Assembly: GCA_003116875.1 (NCBI GenBank)
Contig: BCKT01000008.1
Span: 124,001-188,000, forward strand
Direction of reading: 5' to 3'
Length of the DNA stretch: 64,000 nucleotides
Source: Takashimella koratensis
Lineage: Eukaryota; Basidiomycota; Tremellomycetes; Trichosporonales; Tetragoniomycetaceae
A program made the position numbers and the translations under genes. The notes beneath the pieces are model-generated. The model saw only the letters and a list, made by a program, of their open reading frames with translations, was not told the origin of the DNA and ran no database searches. Shown here piece after piece: positions 45,740 through 57,421 of this stretch. Positions within the stretch are counted from its first letter, which is position 1. Each line of letters opens with the position of its first letter.

Positions 45740-46407
45740 CTAAGAATCAACCCTGTGCCAACCCGACCACTTTCCACCCGAGCCGCCTTGCTTGAGGTAG
45801 TGCTTGACGTAGTCTTCTTTAGTGGAGAAGACGTGCTGGTCGTAGGCGGTGTACGTGTCTGCAGCAACCGAGAACGTTTTGATGCGCCGATTTGGGTGAT
45901 AGCACTCCACGAGGGTGTACGTTGCTGAGTCGGTCGGAATTTCGATCATCCTGAGGATGGTCTTCTTGGAGTCAGAAGGGAGAGTCTTTGGTGTCGTCGT
46001 GGAAGCGGGAATCGTGATGTCACCTGAAGAGGCCAGTTCAGTTGAGGCAGGCTCTCCCATCAGGATGTCCTTCTGTTCCTGAGATAACCCGTCAATCGAT
46101 GAATGATCCGCGTCGAAGGTCATCACAGCTTCGTAGGTGTTCTGAAGCGTCGTCAGTAAGCGCTTCGATGCAACAGGACACCACGCCGCAAAGCAAACAA
46201 ACTTCTGATGAAAATGTCTTTGCATACACTCACGAAGGGATTTGCCTCGAGGTAGCGACTCAACTCACCCTCCCTCTCCTGAGACAGGTGCAGGGTTCGT
46301 ACCGACTCATTTCTCATCTCCTCAAGCACGAAGACATCTTGTACCGATAAGGAGAGCGGGTTGCCTTTGTCGAACGTGGTCTGGACACCGGATGTTGACT
46401 CCGCCAT
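45740..46407 (-). CDS. Small protein of unknown function, local family member 1
   Basis: Two exons. Exon 1 from 46407 encodes MAESTSGVQTTFDKGNPLSL followed by SVQDVFVLEEMRN and a helix ending LSRYLEANPF. An intron (about 46144-46230) follows. Exon 2 starts NTYEAVMTF and ends VFSTKEDYVKHYLKQG and a Gly/Ser-rich tail. Total about 195 residues, acidic, no membrane segment or signal peptide. No family recognised. The genes at 47396 and 48935 share the NP-LS-QD-hhVL segment, and the first two also share an F[ST]xxxDxVxHY motif near the end, so this is one of three local relatives. Confidence 0.65.
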
Positions 46408-47130
46408 TGCGGGAAGTGGCGCTGCAGGAGAACGTCAAGTTGGAGAGATAAGAAAATGTGCATTGAGTTGGTTGAGAAAAAGGGACAACACTTACGCGTA
46501 TGTGAGTGAGTGACTGAGAGTGCCTGTCTGACAGTACGTGAGTCGGTGAGAAATTCAGCGTGCGGTGTGTGTGATTGGCTGGCAAGGAGTAGGAAGGTGA
46601 AAGAGAGTAGAGGACAGTGAAAGAAGAAAAAGTGGGCGCTGGGTAAGGAGAGAGGGGCAGGACACGAGGGCTGGCATTTGTGACTGATGTCGAGGCGAGA
46701 CTTAGCCCACTTCAAACGCAAGTTCATGTTCCTCCTTTACCTTCTCATCCCTGGTTGCCTACGAACGTCGCCTTTCACCTGCTTTGCTCCACCCGCCTCA
46801 GCCACATTATCCTCTGAGCTCCCTCCCTGAGCTCCCTCCCTGAGCTCCCTCCCTTCAACTGCTCTCTCCTTTCTTCTTCATAGTGGTCTCACAAGACAGA
46901 ACTCAGAAAGTACATGTAAAAAGCTAAAGACATAGGTTTTACAACTGCCAACTGCTTACTTGGCTGTCGACAACTTGCCGCAGCTCGGGTGCTGCTAAGT
47001 CGCCTTCCGCGGCGCTGAATTTGTACTGACTCCTGCCCGCCCTTTGAGACTTTTCTCATGATCTCGTCTCGAGCGGCGTTCCGTCCGAGCCTGCTCCCAG
47101 CAAATGGCAGGAATCTAGCCCACAGAAAGG
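46408..47130. other. Intergenic with a 13-nt tandem repeat
   Basis: Promoter side of small gene 1. Three perfect head-to-tail copies of TGAGCTCCCTCCC occupy 46815-46853. No other gene is supported. Confidence 0.5.
46815..46853. repeat. 13-nt tandem repeat, three copies
   Basis: Unit TGAGCTCCCTCCC, three exact copies, pyrimidine-rich on the plus strand. Probably replication slippage. Confidence 0.9.
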
Positions 47131-47259
47131 ATAGGGGCTTGATTGTCTCGCAGGAGGGATGAACTCTCGACAAGTAGATCATTGATAGGGGCTTGGTTGT
47201 CTCGCAGGAGGGATGAACTCTCGACAAGTAGATCATTGTAAAACCATAGACATGTGATT
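47131..47259 (+). pseudogene. Relic of the amidase gene 3' end, internally duplicated (54-nt tandem repeat)
   Basis: Two head-to-tail 54-nt units (47131-47184, 47185-47238) differ at one base. Each holds CTCTCGACAAGTA, identical to the last codons and stop of the amidase (45277-45289). After the second unit, CATAGACATGTGATT (47245-47259) is identical to the amidase 3' flank (45298-45312), with a 14-nt instead of 8-nt spacer. A diverged TCTCGCAGGAGG matches the amidase TCTCAGGGTGG region. The order and orientation are those of the amidase end, so this is a decayed partial copy. Sequence further upstream (46890-47130) may be the same copy but is too diverged to say. Confidence 0.65.
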
Positions 47260-47395
47260 CACTTTTGAAATATCTAAGGACTCTCTCACAGATCCTCTGT
47301 CTTGGCAGTCCAGTATCTGGGCAATTCATTCACCCACATCGAAAGCGGAACATGTAAGTCCACCAAAGCTCTGGCGCATGGTCAAGTACTATTCT

Positions 47396-48140
47396 TCAAA
47401 ATTCTTTAGAGTAAAAGTCGAGGAATGTCCTTGTCTTCTTGTCTGTGACCGAGATAGTGGTTTCAAGGCTCGTTGGTTGGCTCAAAGCTAGCTCACGGTA
47501 GTGCCGAACAAAATCTTTTCGATTGGTAAAAGTCTTGCCGCCAGTCGCAGTCCATATGCGCTGGGTCGGGATCACCTCCTTGACATTTCCATATATGGTC
47601 TTGTTTCTCCGATCACGAAGGTATGAATATGTATCGGGGAGGACATCCAAGTCCTTCCATCGAATCGTAGTGGAAGGAATACACTCGGTTTCCCAAGGCT
47701 CAATCTCCGTCTCCGTTGGTTCTTTGCTCTCGTTTGTTCGGATAGTGCAATTTACGGCTATCACGAATCCAAAGTCCATCTTCGTGCAAAGTTAGTTTTA
47801 CAGTGGCTTCATTCTGTGAGGTAGCCGGGGGCAAGCCACAGGCACTCACCTCTGCAAAGCTTTTGAGCAGGGACTTGAGTTCCGCACGTCTTACGGAAGA
47901 TACTTCATTCGACGAATCAGCATATTCCGTCTTTGAGACGAGCAAATGTAAGACCACAATGTCTTGTTCACTGAAAGCCATCGGATTTGCAGAGTCAAAG
48001 GGCCCTTGAACGCCGAGTGCTTTCCTCGGTGCATCCCAAAAACTTTCTTCGTTCATACCTTTCGGAAAGTCCAATTTACTCTTACCTCTGAGAGCGCGGA
48101 TAAGCGGCTCCCAAACGCTCGTGTGGCTTCCATGAGTCAT
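47396..48140 (-). CDS. Small protein of unknown function, local family member 2
   Basis: Exon 1 from 48140 begins MTHGSHTSVWEPLIRALRG and includes NPMAFSEQDIVVLHLLVS, ending LKSLLKSFAE. The intron starts at gtgagt and, to keep the frame used by the longer downstream exon, ends at about 47780. Exon 2 begins MDFGFVIAVNCTIRT and contains KTFTNRKDFVRHYREL, stop 47396. About 225 residues. A nearer acceptor 36 nt from the donor would give a different, shorter C-terminus; the one used here is preferred because it recovers similarity to member 1 (F..xxDFVxHY). A TATA-like ATATATA lies 77 nt upstream. No known domain. Confidence 0.6.
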
Positions 48141-48934
48141 TGTTATCAGTGGTTATGCGTGACGGTAAGGAATGGTGGTGGATGCGGTGTAGAGAAAATT
48201 CGAAGAGGACTTGGAGTATATATTGTTAGGTTTCTCACTCGATCTGGGGGATCCATCGCTCGACGCTCTACGGACTGCTATATATCCCTCTGTCACTCTC
48301 TCCGCAGCTCCCCCTGGCCGTGTCACAGTCCCATGCTACCCCTGGTGGCGTTGGATCTGCGCCACCCCGCTTGGATCGCTCTCGTCACTTGAGGTACTTC
48401 GGTACCGCACAGATCGCCTCCGCAGTCCTCGGCCGTAATACCTGACATATATGCCCAGAGTTTGAGACGATTCGGGGAGAGAATGTGTCGAAAAGAGGAT
48501 GATATAGAAAGGATGTAAGAGATAAGGGAGGGTTCCGACTGCAAAGTCCAAGGCGTCGCCGACGGACAAACGGCTTCAGATTGTGTAACCGACGGCCTTC
48601 CCTCCTCGGTTGAGAGCGTCTCCTTTCAAAGCTTTCACCTCTGTCGCATGGCAGAGGGCTCAAGTCTCACTGTCCGCAGACGCCTCAAACGACCTCCCTT
48701 TCGCTATATGATAGGAAGAACGAGTGTGAGCGGCCGGACGTCGAGCATACTCGTCGCGAGAGTGATGTCTCCTTATCAGGTCAATGACTGTGATCATGCA
48801 TACGCTACCCGGCTCCTCCCACTAGACTCTCAGTCATCCGCTAAACAAGGTCTTTCTCTCGTTCTGCCGGGTGCACATAAACTAGTCTTCGCCCGTTCGC
48901 CTGCTGATCCCAAGAATGCTTAGCGATCAGTGAT
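48141..48934. other. Intergenic with TATA-like box for small gene 2
   Basis: Minus-strand ATATATA at 48217-48223, 77 nt before the ATG at 48140. Further TATATAT-like and TATATG sequences occur near 48280 and 48703. No exon is supported on either strand in the remaining ~700 nt. Confidence 0.45.
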
Positions 48935-49634
48935 CTACGTATCCCCAGATACCTCGTAGTCTTCGCTGTCCATGTACGATGACTCGTCACCGTAACCGCC
49001 CTGTGCATCGGGGTCAGTCTTGGTCCCTGAAAGATATCGAATCGAGTAGGTGCCTCGGTTGGACGAGTCCGATGGATTGGACTTGTCGAATGTCGGCAGG
49101 TTTCTGTTGTGATTGTTAGTGTATTGTGAGGGAGGTCGGCTGTGGACAGTCTGTAGGTGGAGTGAGTAGATGCGTTCAAATCCACAACACGGGCGTCAAG
49201 GAAAAATGAATTGAACAACTCGAGTGAGAGAGTTGAGCACGTGCGGTAAAGTATTAGATAATGTAGAGACTTACAATCATGAAATCGGGCATGGCCTTCA
49301 ACCGCTCCAACTTTCCCCACCTTTCCTCCCCTCCAGTCAACTGCGATTCAAAACCCAACGTCATCCATCCGCGGGTATCTTTGGAAAGTACCCGGAGATC
49401 GAGCAGGGTAAGGCCGAGTAGGTTGCTCGGTGTGTATCTCTTGAGATCGGCTTCGGTGGGGTTTAGGTCATCGAGTATCTCGCGCGCTCTTCTGATAGCC
49501 GTCTCAAGCTCCGGCGAAGTGGTCGTGTCCGCCATCGGAGTCAGATCGAGGGGCTTGAAGGTCGTTGTGAGGCTGAAACCGGGCCGAATCAAGACAGGCA
49601 ACTCTCGAGTCCAGGGGGAAACGGCTGCAGACAT
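48935..49634 (-). CDS. Small protein of unknown function, probable local family member 3
   Basis: Exon 1 (49634 to about 49274) begins MSAAVSPWTRELPVLIRPGF and has a helix SPELETAIRRAREILDDLNP, then SNLLGLTLLDLRVLSKDT and a segment ending LERLKAMPDFMI at a gtaagt donor. This middle part aligns loosely with members 1 and 2 and the intron falls at the same relative place. The last exon probably starts near 49106 and encodes NLPTFDKSNPSDSSNRG to an acidic tail (SSYMDSEDYEVSGDT), stop 48935. Joining these two directly breaks the frame by one base, so a further small exon around 49140-49200 is likely. Total about 170-180 residues. Function unknown. Confidence 0.5.
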
Positions 49635-50944
49635 TGTGAGAGTCGGATTGATGAGATGCAGAGTGAGGACAAGCGGAGAGCGAGTGATTTGAGGGAATGG
49701 GGACAAGAGAAAGAGGGAAACGTGACAGTCGTTAGATATAGTACGCAAAGAGCTCAACAGGCTGGGTAGATACAGCAGCGCCCAAGCAAGACTCCACCAC
49801 TCGCCTTTTTTGCAGCTCACTTTTGTTTGTCTGAAACTCCGATTGAAAACGCTCCTTTCCGTCAAACTTACCAAGTCCGCACTACACGCAAAATCTCCTT
49901 TACACCGGATCCATTCAAATACCACGTGTACAGCTGCTTGACATTGTGCATCCTTTCAGTTCTCTTTCTCACCCGGTGAGTCGAGGCCAGACGGAGTAGG
50001 TGATGAGTCGATCAGTGCGGCCCGTGAAAGTGAAACCCAGAGCGGATCGTGCTCGCTTACAGTCACTCATGATCGCTTGTCCGCATAAGGTCGTTCCCAA
50101 ATCGTTTCAACAATGGTCATTTGCACCATTCGCGCGATGGCAAAAGTAAATGTAATTGTTGGTGTCATGCGAGGAACCGAGAAAAGCTAAAGTAGAAAAG
50201 GAGAGAAAAAAGTACTTGATACGGATGACGTGGCACAACGGAGGTTTTCAAAGGCAGGAAGGACTGGGATTTGGTCCGACAGAAAGATCACAGGTAAGGA
50301 TTTGAGGGGTAAGATGTGACATGTGAGAAAGAGAGAGAGGGGGAGAGGGTAGAGTACGATGAACGACAACAGAATGTCATAGGATAATGGAAATCTTTTG
50401 TCTTCGAGGGTAGAGGCTAAACACAGGGAGAAGAATGGGGTAAGAGACATGGTAAAGAGGTAAGGAATGGATGATGAGACAGGTAGAATGTTGTCGAGAT
50501 TTTGACAACGGTTTTTGAAAGTCTGGACAAAATGAGTATTGAACAAGGTGGTGAAATGTGGAGACGAGGTGCGTCGAAGTGTAGACGTTTGGTGTTTAGG
50601 AAGGGACATGAGAATGCAAAGAGGTGTAGAGGAAGAGGGTATTTTGTGGCACAGGGTTGTTGGTAGTACACGAAACGATGATTCGATTGCGATTGCTGGT
50701 ATTGTTGTTGTTGAGGGTCGCGGTTGGAGTTTGTGATTGGGTTAAAGAATTGTCGAGACGAAGACGGAGACGGAGACGGAAGGCGAGGACGGCCCGTCGT
50801 CAAGAGGGGTTTTATGAACAGATCAAGTAACTCGGATAGTTCAGATGCCAAGCGAGAGATATTCTTTATCTTTGTTTGAGCGAGGGCGAGTCGGGACCAA
50901 AAGCGTGAAGTAAGGTGATGCTTGACAAAACAAACAGACAACAT
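49635..50944. other. Intergenic 1.3 kb, no gene supported
   Basis: Between the start of small gene 3 and the stop of the phosphatase, both minus. The plus strand from 50170 to 50500 is purine-rich (gagaaagagagag). It probably holds the promoter of small gene 3 and a long phosphatase 3' UTR. Open frames here have low-complexity translations only. Confidence 0.45.
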
Positions 50945-53900
50945 CTACCACTCCTTCTCGATCGTGATCTTGCCGTCGGCTCGCAACCACTTGACGTAAT
51001 GGTACAAGAACTTGACTTGTTCGTAGCTCTCAATAGCCTTGAGTCCTCGTCTTGATCGGATCATAGCGACTGCGCGCTCCACGATGGACATGTTGATATC
51101 GTGTTCGACATCGCGTTGGGGGGCGGTGGAGTGTGCCTCGAGTGTTTCGCCAGCGGGGCGGGAAGGAGATGCGGAAGCAGAGTCGGATTTGGAGGGGGAC
51201 GACTTGCAGAATGATCGGCGGGAGATGAGGGACGGAGCACGGGAGAGGGATTTAGGAGAAGGGTTGGAGAGTTTGAGAGTGGAAGCGGCTTCAGCGGCGG
51301 CTTGGGATTGCGCCATGACGACCAATGAAGGGTGGGCCTGGACAAAGCCCATCTTGATGGCCCATGCACAGGCAGTGAGACCAGCACGACCGATACCACC
51401 TGTAAGTTGGGTGATGTAGTTGGTTATTGATGATCAAGAGAAGGCATGAGGATGCGGTTGAGTAGTGAGAGAAGTGAGAAGTGAGGTTGAGTAAGAAGTG
51501 AGGTCGGCGAGTAAGACAACGATAGAGCAAAGAAGAATAAAAGAAAAGAGAAACGTCAATGAACCATTCCCAAAGAACATCCACACTCTTCCCAGACTGA
51601 CCTCGACAGTGAACAAGCACATTGACGCCCTTGAGCGTATACTGCTTGACGATCAACTCGACCTGGCTATCAAATAGCTGAAGCGAGACGGGGGTGAACC
51701 CATCAGGCATTGGCAGGCTGCGAGCGACAAGGTTGGGGGAGAGGGTAGGTAGCGAAAAGAGAGAGAGAGAAAAAGAAAAAAAAAAGGTGGTAAGTAATTG
51801 CTTCTTGATTGCGTTGGTGAGAAAGAGCGGAAGAGGAGAGGAGATATGGGTGCAGGAGGTGGGGAGGAAAATTCACCGAATGACGTCGAGGCCAGTCTCG
51901 TCCGCAGTCCTGCGGTACGTCTCCCATGGGACACCCAACAGGCTAAGCTCCGCATCGTCCAGGCAACTGAGGGCGAAACAGGGTTCAAGATTCGACAAAC
52001 GAAACGTTAAAATAAATATTGTCAGAATCGTATTCCAAATTCTCGTCTTGGGTCTTCCAGCTTGAACGTTCTGTTCACTTACCAGACCAAGCAGCCGACA
52101 CCTTCGCCCTTGATTCGGGCGAGATCGGTCTTCAAGTCTCTGCAGACGGGACCACGGCCTTTGACAGGTCCGTTCATGCGGAGGCGTTTGCCCGGGCAGC
52201 TCGAGAGGAGGACGTTGCCGAGGACAAGCGGTTGCTCAACCGGCGACGAAGCCGACGAACTCGACGAGGACGAGGACGTAGAGAGGTATCGCCCCGTCGG
52301 GGAAGGGATGAGTCTCGGTGTGTGCACCGCAGAAGAGGGCGACGAGTCCATCGACGAGATGGTGGATCCCGTCGACGTCGGCGAAGGCGGCGGGAAGGAA
52401 AGGAGTAAAGTTGGCACGTCAATCTCGGAATCAAGCGCGAGCGGGGCCGACGGATCGGTACGTTCCGGCTGGACAAGATGCTGAGCGAGCAAGCGAAGTG
52501 CTTCGGCGGGGATGAACGGCGAGATGACGATCGGGTGCGTCTCGGACGTCTTAACCACAGCCACCTGCGCTGCAGGCACGGCGGTCGTGGAAAATCCGAC
52601 CGAGTTGGGCAAAGGACGACCAGTCAATGGGTCCATCACGATTGTGTTCATCATTGGCTGACCATTCTCGTCCACCATTTGCGCGCTCATCAAGGATCCC
52701 ATCGCAGACATAGTCGTAGTGGTGCTGCTCATCATCGCAGATTGCGCGTCGACGGAAACGGTCATAGAGGTCGAGGTCATGACAGAAGCAACGACGGGCG
52801 TGGGAGCGATGATAGGAGGCGCGCGGAGGTCATCGGCAGACTGCGAGAGGTCGGCGACCTTGCGACGCTTGTCCTCGTCCGTGGGCGGGAATAGGCCTCG
52901 TTGGCGCTTGGCACCACACGAGGTCCGGTCGCTGCTCGCATCGGACGTCGCTTCCGGCTGCTCATCTATATCCATCCTGTCTCCGCCCAGTGCCATCCTC
53001 GCGAGCTGATCGAGTTCAGTCAACGAGCGAGTTGACGCAGATAGCGAACCGTGCTCCACGAGAGGCGACGTCATCGCTGCTCGAACGTCCTCGGCCGTCT
53101 TCTTCTCGGCCGCGGCAGCGAGCGCGGACGCATCGAGCGACGCAGCAGCCGAGGTCGTGGTCGAGGTCGAGAACGACATCGAATCCGCATCAAGCCCGCT
53201 GCGGTCCGATTCGGCAGACGGGGAGGGCGAGCGAGACGAGAACACCGAGCTCTGTTGGTCCCTGCATGCGAAGAACAAGCCGGACGAAGATCGGATCCGG
53301 TGCTCGAGCTCCGCCTGGCGCTGCATCGTGTTGACCACGTGCTGGGGGTTCGCCCAGCTTTGAGGCTGGTAGTAGTGCGGGCAACCGTTCGGACCGTACT
53401 TGGCCATGTTGTAACCACTCTGGGGCCATTGCGAGCACAAGCGGGCGCACTCGATCACTCGTTGACGGAGGTCCTCGGCCCAGCGGTTGCGGCGATCCCG
53501 TTCCGCGGGGGACATGTGGAACATGTCTCGCGGCTGAGCCTCTCCCGGAAGCGGGGGAGCATTGAGCACCGTCGCGATGGGCGGCGGCACGACGTGAGCA
53601 GGAAGCTGCACCTCGGCGGGCTCAAAAGAAACGACGACGGGGGCCGGTGGCAAAACCGGCAGCTCCCATACACCGACCTCTGGCGATTCGGAAATGGGAA
53701 CCACGGGCTTCGGAGTGTGAATTGTAGCTGGGGGAAGCGCAAGCGCCAGGGGAGCAGGCGAAGCGACCTTGGGCGATTCGACGCCTTCTCGTCGTTTCCC
53801 AAAAGTCAGACCAATGACTCCAGTGCCGACGGCCTTGGCCATTTTGCCGAGACCAAAGCCACCGACCCATGACGGGCGGGTCGGCGAAGGGACAAACACT

Positions 53901-54517
53901 GGAAGCTGCGACTCGTTGGTCGGCGTGAGGTCAACCGAGATGGCGACTGTGTCGGCCTCTCCCTCGAGAGAGACTTCGCTGATGGACGCCGCTGGAGTAG
54001 ACTGCGGGGTGACGACGAGCTGACCAAGAGACGCCGAGCTGCTCGAGTCGGTCTTCATCGAAGGCGCCGACGTTCTGATGGAGCTCGCATCATTGTCAAT
54101 CTGTGACGATGTCGTACGGGTTGTTTTGAAACTGTCGGCATTGGAGCAGACCGAGGCGGAGCGCGAAGGCCTTCCCGACGCAGAGTCGATGGTGACCGAA
54201 CCGGCAAAGTTGTGTTGCTCTTCCTTGCGCGGTTCGGCGTGCATCGGCGTCAGACCGTCAAGGGGTGTGACCTGCACAGCGAGGTCGGAGAATTCATGCG
54301 AAGGCAAGCTTGTCGCCGGTGTAAACTCGGGGGAAGTGGCAGAAAGCGCCGCTCCCTTCTTGGGGGTCGTTTTCGACCGGCGACGTGAAAAGTGCTTTTG
54401 GAAAGCATGTGGATAGTGGACCGGTTGCTGGGGGCCCGACGAGTGCCGCATGGACGGTGTCGACGTCCGCGCAGGGAAGAATGGTGGTGGCGGGGTCGCC
54501 GTGGCCGTTCTGGACAT
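50945..54517 (-). CDS. CDKN3-like dual-specificity phosphatase with long disordered N-terminus
   Basis: The first exon is 2.4 kb and encodes about 810 mostly low-complexity residues rich in Ser, Pro, Thr and Ala, with few folded-looking parts (MFHMSPAERDRRNRWAEDLR, CSQWPQSGYNMAKYGPNGCP). Near its end the catalytic domain begins: LVLGNVLLSSCPGKRLR, then VCRDLKTDLARIKGEGVGCLV. Two introns later come CCLDDAELSLLGVPWETYR (general-acid Asp region), LPMPDGFTPVSLQLFDSQ and the P-loop VHCRGGIGRAGLTACAW, a perfect HC-x5-R. This matches the CDKN3/KAP-type fold, which in animals removes the activating phosphate of CDK2. After the domain a Ser-rich insert separates a final helix (IESYEQVKFLYHYVKWL). Introns near 51957-52083, 51707-51880 and 51400-51600. 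The combination suggests a regulated cell-cycle or signalling phosphatase; the long tail is likely phosphorylated. Confidence 0.82.
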
Positions 54518-57421
54518 GATGAGGGGAGAGGAAGGTCGAGTGGGAAGTTGGGGAGGTCGGCGAAGAAGTGCGGTGGTCAGGTATGACTATGATTGTAGGT
54601 CGAAAAGGAGAAGAGGTTTTCGACCGCCGTTTTCTTCGCTCCTGAGGCTGTTGCCGCCGGGTACAGACGTTTAAGCCGTGGTGAAGGGTATCGCTGGTAT
54701 TGAGTGAAAGAGGCAAGCCTCGACGACAGGTGAACGTGTGGTGAAGACGGTCGCTGTCGGTCGCTCACTCATATAAACGGGACAGAGTGGCGATAAGGAA
54801 AAGAGGTGAACAGAGGGGGGATGGTTACGAAGAAATAAGCGTACGTCGAAGCGGCGTAGCGGCGAACAAAGACGCAGGACTGGGTGGGAAAACGACTGAG
54901 AGGGAGAGGGTTTTCACTGAACACTCCTTTGATTATTGGTATAAGGAGAGCAGCGGGAGCGGGGGGAGTGGGTTGGCAAGGCGCACTGCGGTGACGAGCG
55001 GCAATTCGAAAGACAAAGGTTGTCGATCAGTGAGAGGAGGTCAAAGTGGCACAATGCCTTCCTGTGAGCGAGAGTGAGTCGTTGAACCATTTTAAAAAAG
55101 AGGGGCACATGTAGAGTATGGCGGTGAGGAGAGAAGGCGGTGTGACGTACCGATGAAAGGTGGGGGGCCCGAAATGAGAGAGAAAACGAATATAACCAAC
55201 AATGTTCTCTTGTAGAGCCGCTAAAAGACGCCCAAAGACGAACAGGGTAGAAGGCGCGCGGAGTGAACGGTTTGGACGGTATTGCGGCGAGTCGACCGAG
55301 AACAGACGACGTTGGAAAGAGTGGAGTTGAGGGTGGATTGGAGTGGAGTGGAGGGTGGATCAAGCTATCTTGGAGAGAATCACGGTGGCGAGGGCGGAGC
55401 GGGAGTGAGTTGGCCAAAGGGAGATTGATGAAACCCCAAAAACAGATGAAAGAGGCGAAGAAAGAGGAAAAAAGATCAGGTGGAAAACAAAGACGAAGAG
55501 ACGAGGTTGCAGACAGACTGAAGAAGTGTAGTCTTGGCTGATCTCGTCTAAAGAGTGCAATGTTTTCGTTCTTGATATAATGTTGTAATTCTTCGACAGT
55601 CCGGTAGAGCGTTGCGTGGATGATTGACGTAGGCGGCCTCGTTCAGCTCCGGTCGGAGAGGCCGAAGGCGGGAACTTGAGAGGCAGACATGATGAACGAC
55701 ATTATGATGGACCTGTGTAGAATGATGTTGATGCCGTTGGTATGTGAAGTGCAATGAGTGGTGAATGCAAGGCCGTGGGAAGAGGGAGGGGAGAGGGGGT
55801 CTACCGGGGGTGGATAGGGTGAGAGTCCAAGTAGTCGCCGGTTCGCCAAAGTTGGAGAATGCCAGGGGGCGACGAGGACGGGTTGACGACGTCGTTTCTT
55901 CCTTTTCTTTTTGCGGGGCGGCAAAGCGGTGGCGAAAATGGTGGGAAAAGGCGGTGGACGATGGGGTTTCTGTGAGATGGTAGATAAATGGGTGGCAAAG
56001 AAGGATGTAGTCAGCACCGGTCGATGTGATGCTGTGGTCTGAGTAAGGTATAGTGTTGACGTTGAGGTTGGGACGGGCGATGAGGAGAGTTGGTGACCTA
56101 CTGGTGTGCTGTGGGAGTGGTGGGAAGGGGTGAGCGGCGAGGCGGTAGCGAAAAAGGGGACTAGGAGTTTAATCCGCCGGTTGGCTGTTGGCTGTTGGCT
56201 GTTGGCTGTATTGCACCTAGCGCTGATTGTTTATAAAAAGCAGAGAGACAGAATCTCGTTCCTGCCAGCCTGCGACGGTGGACGAGACAACTCGAGCACC
56301 GAGTCGGGATCCGTCTGTACGATGGGTTTTGCTGTGTGATGCTCTGTTACCGTCGTTTTTCGAGTGAGTGGTGGGTGTGGATAGGAGTGAATGATGTTGC
56401 GTTGAGTCGTGAGGAGACGAGGCGAGGGAAAAGGGAGTCTGGAGGTGAAAATGAGGGACTCGGGCGGCGGATGTGAGCCGAGTGGGAGGAAGAGGAGTGA
56501 GGAGTCGCACCGTGGCGTAGCAGAGGAGCAAGAGACCGACGGTGGGAGTGGTGGTGGCCAATAAGTCAGGTGGGGACTCGGTCAGTCGGTCGGTGGCAAG
56601 GCAGGAGGGCAGAGGGCAGAGGGGAAGGGAGGAAGTAGTAGGGACGGGGGAGTACGCAGGCAGGGTGAGCGTGGGGAGGGTCAAAGGAGGCCAAGGGAAA
56701 GTGCAGTCAGTACGCAAGGGACCGAGCGATTACAGACAGCGTGGTGGGTGAGGAGGAAGGTGGTTCAGGGACAAATGGGGGGGAGCATTTACTCCCAGGG
56801 GAACGATCAGCGGGTCGCACGGCTTGCCCCTAATCCAAAGGCACTCCTTTCCGCTCTCTTGCTAAACCGACCTAATCCTGCGCCCCAGGTTAGTCAGGCG
56901 GCAGAGCAGAGGAGACTCCCCCTTTACCCTGTCTACGCAGCCACACTAAAAATGACTAAACAAGCGGCGTCGGCCCGGGCGAGTTATTAGGCGTGCATGT
57001 GACCGGGGTTTGGACGAAAGGAACCCCGAAAAGGGATCCGGTGATATAGGCGTGCGCAGGCTTCCGGGATTAGGCAGAAGACTTTGACCCCCGATGTTCT
57101 AACGCCGAGAGTGGCGAAACTATGCACCGAATTTCGAGATTGCTCCCCTGACTTGAATCTGAATCTTGAATTTCTGCTTTATTCCTCCTCATCTTCTCAT
57201 CACCTCTGCCATTCGCTTGCTGGTAGCATAGAAAAATCCGTCTCACACAGACATCCACGTCCTTGGTACGTCGCCATCATCACCACCCTCACCTTTGTCG
57301 CCATTACTCACCCTCTACAGACTTCTCCTCAAGGTCCTTTTTTCTTAAGTTTGCAAGCCACCAAAACGCTCAACCAACCCCTACTACCCACCACCTAAAA
57401 ATCAAAAACCTTTCGCACATC
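54518..57421. promoter_or_regulatory. Long divergent region between phosphatase and RPS0, strand-asymmetric
   Basis: 2.9 kb without a supported protein gene. Most of 54780-56760 is strongly purine-rich on the plus strand (pyrimidine-rich on minus), as expected for a very long, possibly intron-containing 5' leader of the minus-strand phosphatase transcript. From about 57150 the plus strand turns C/T-rich, the RPS0 leader. Four exact copies of TTGGCTG stand at 56181-56208. Open frames on both strands have repetitive, non-domain translations. Confidence 0.45.
56181..56208. repeat. 7-nt tandem repeat, four copies
   Basis: TTGGCTG repeated four times without interruption. Short microsatellite-like tract. 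Confidence 0.9.
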
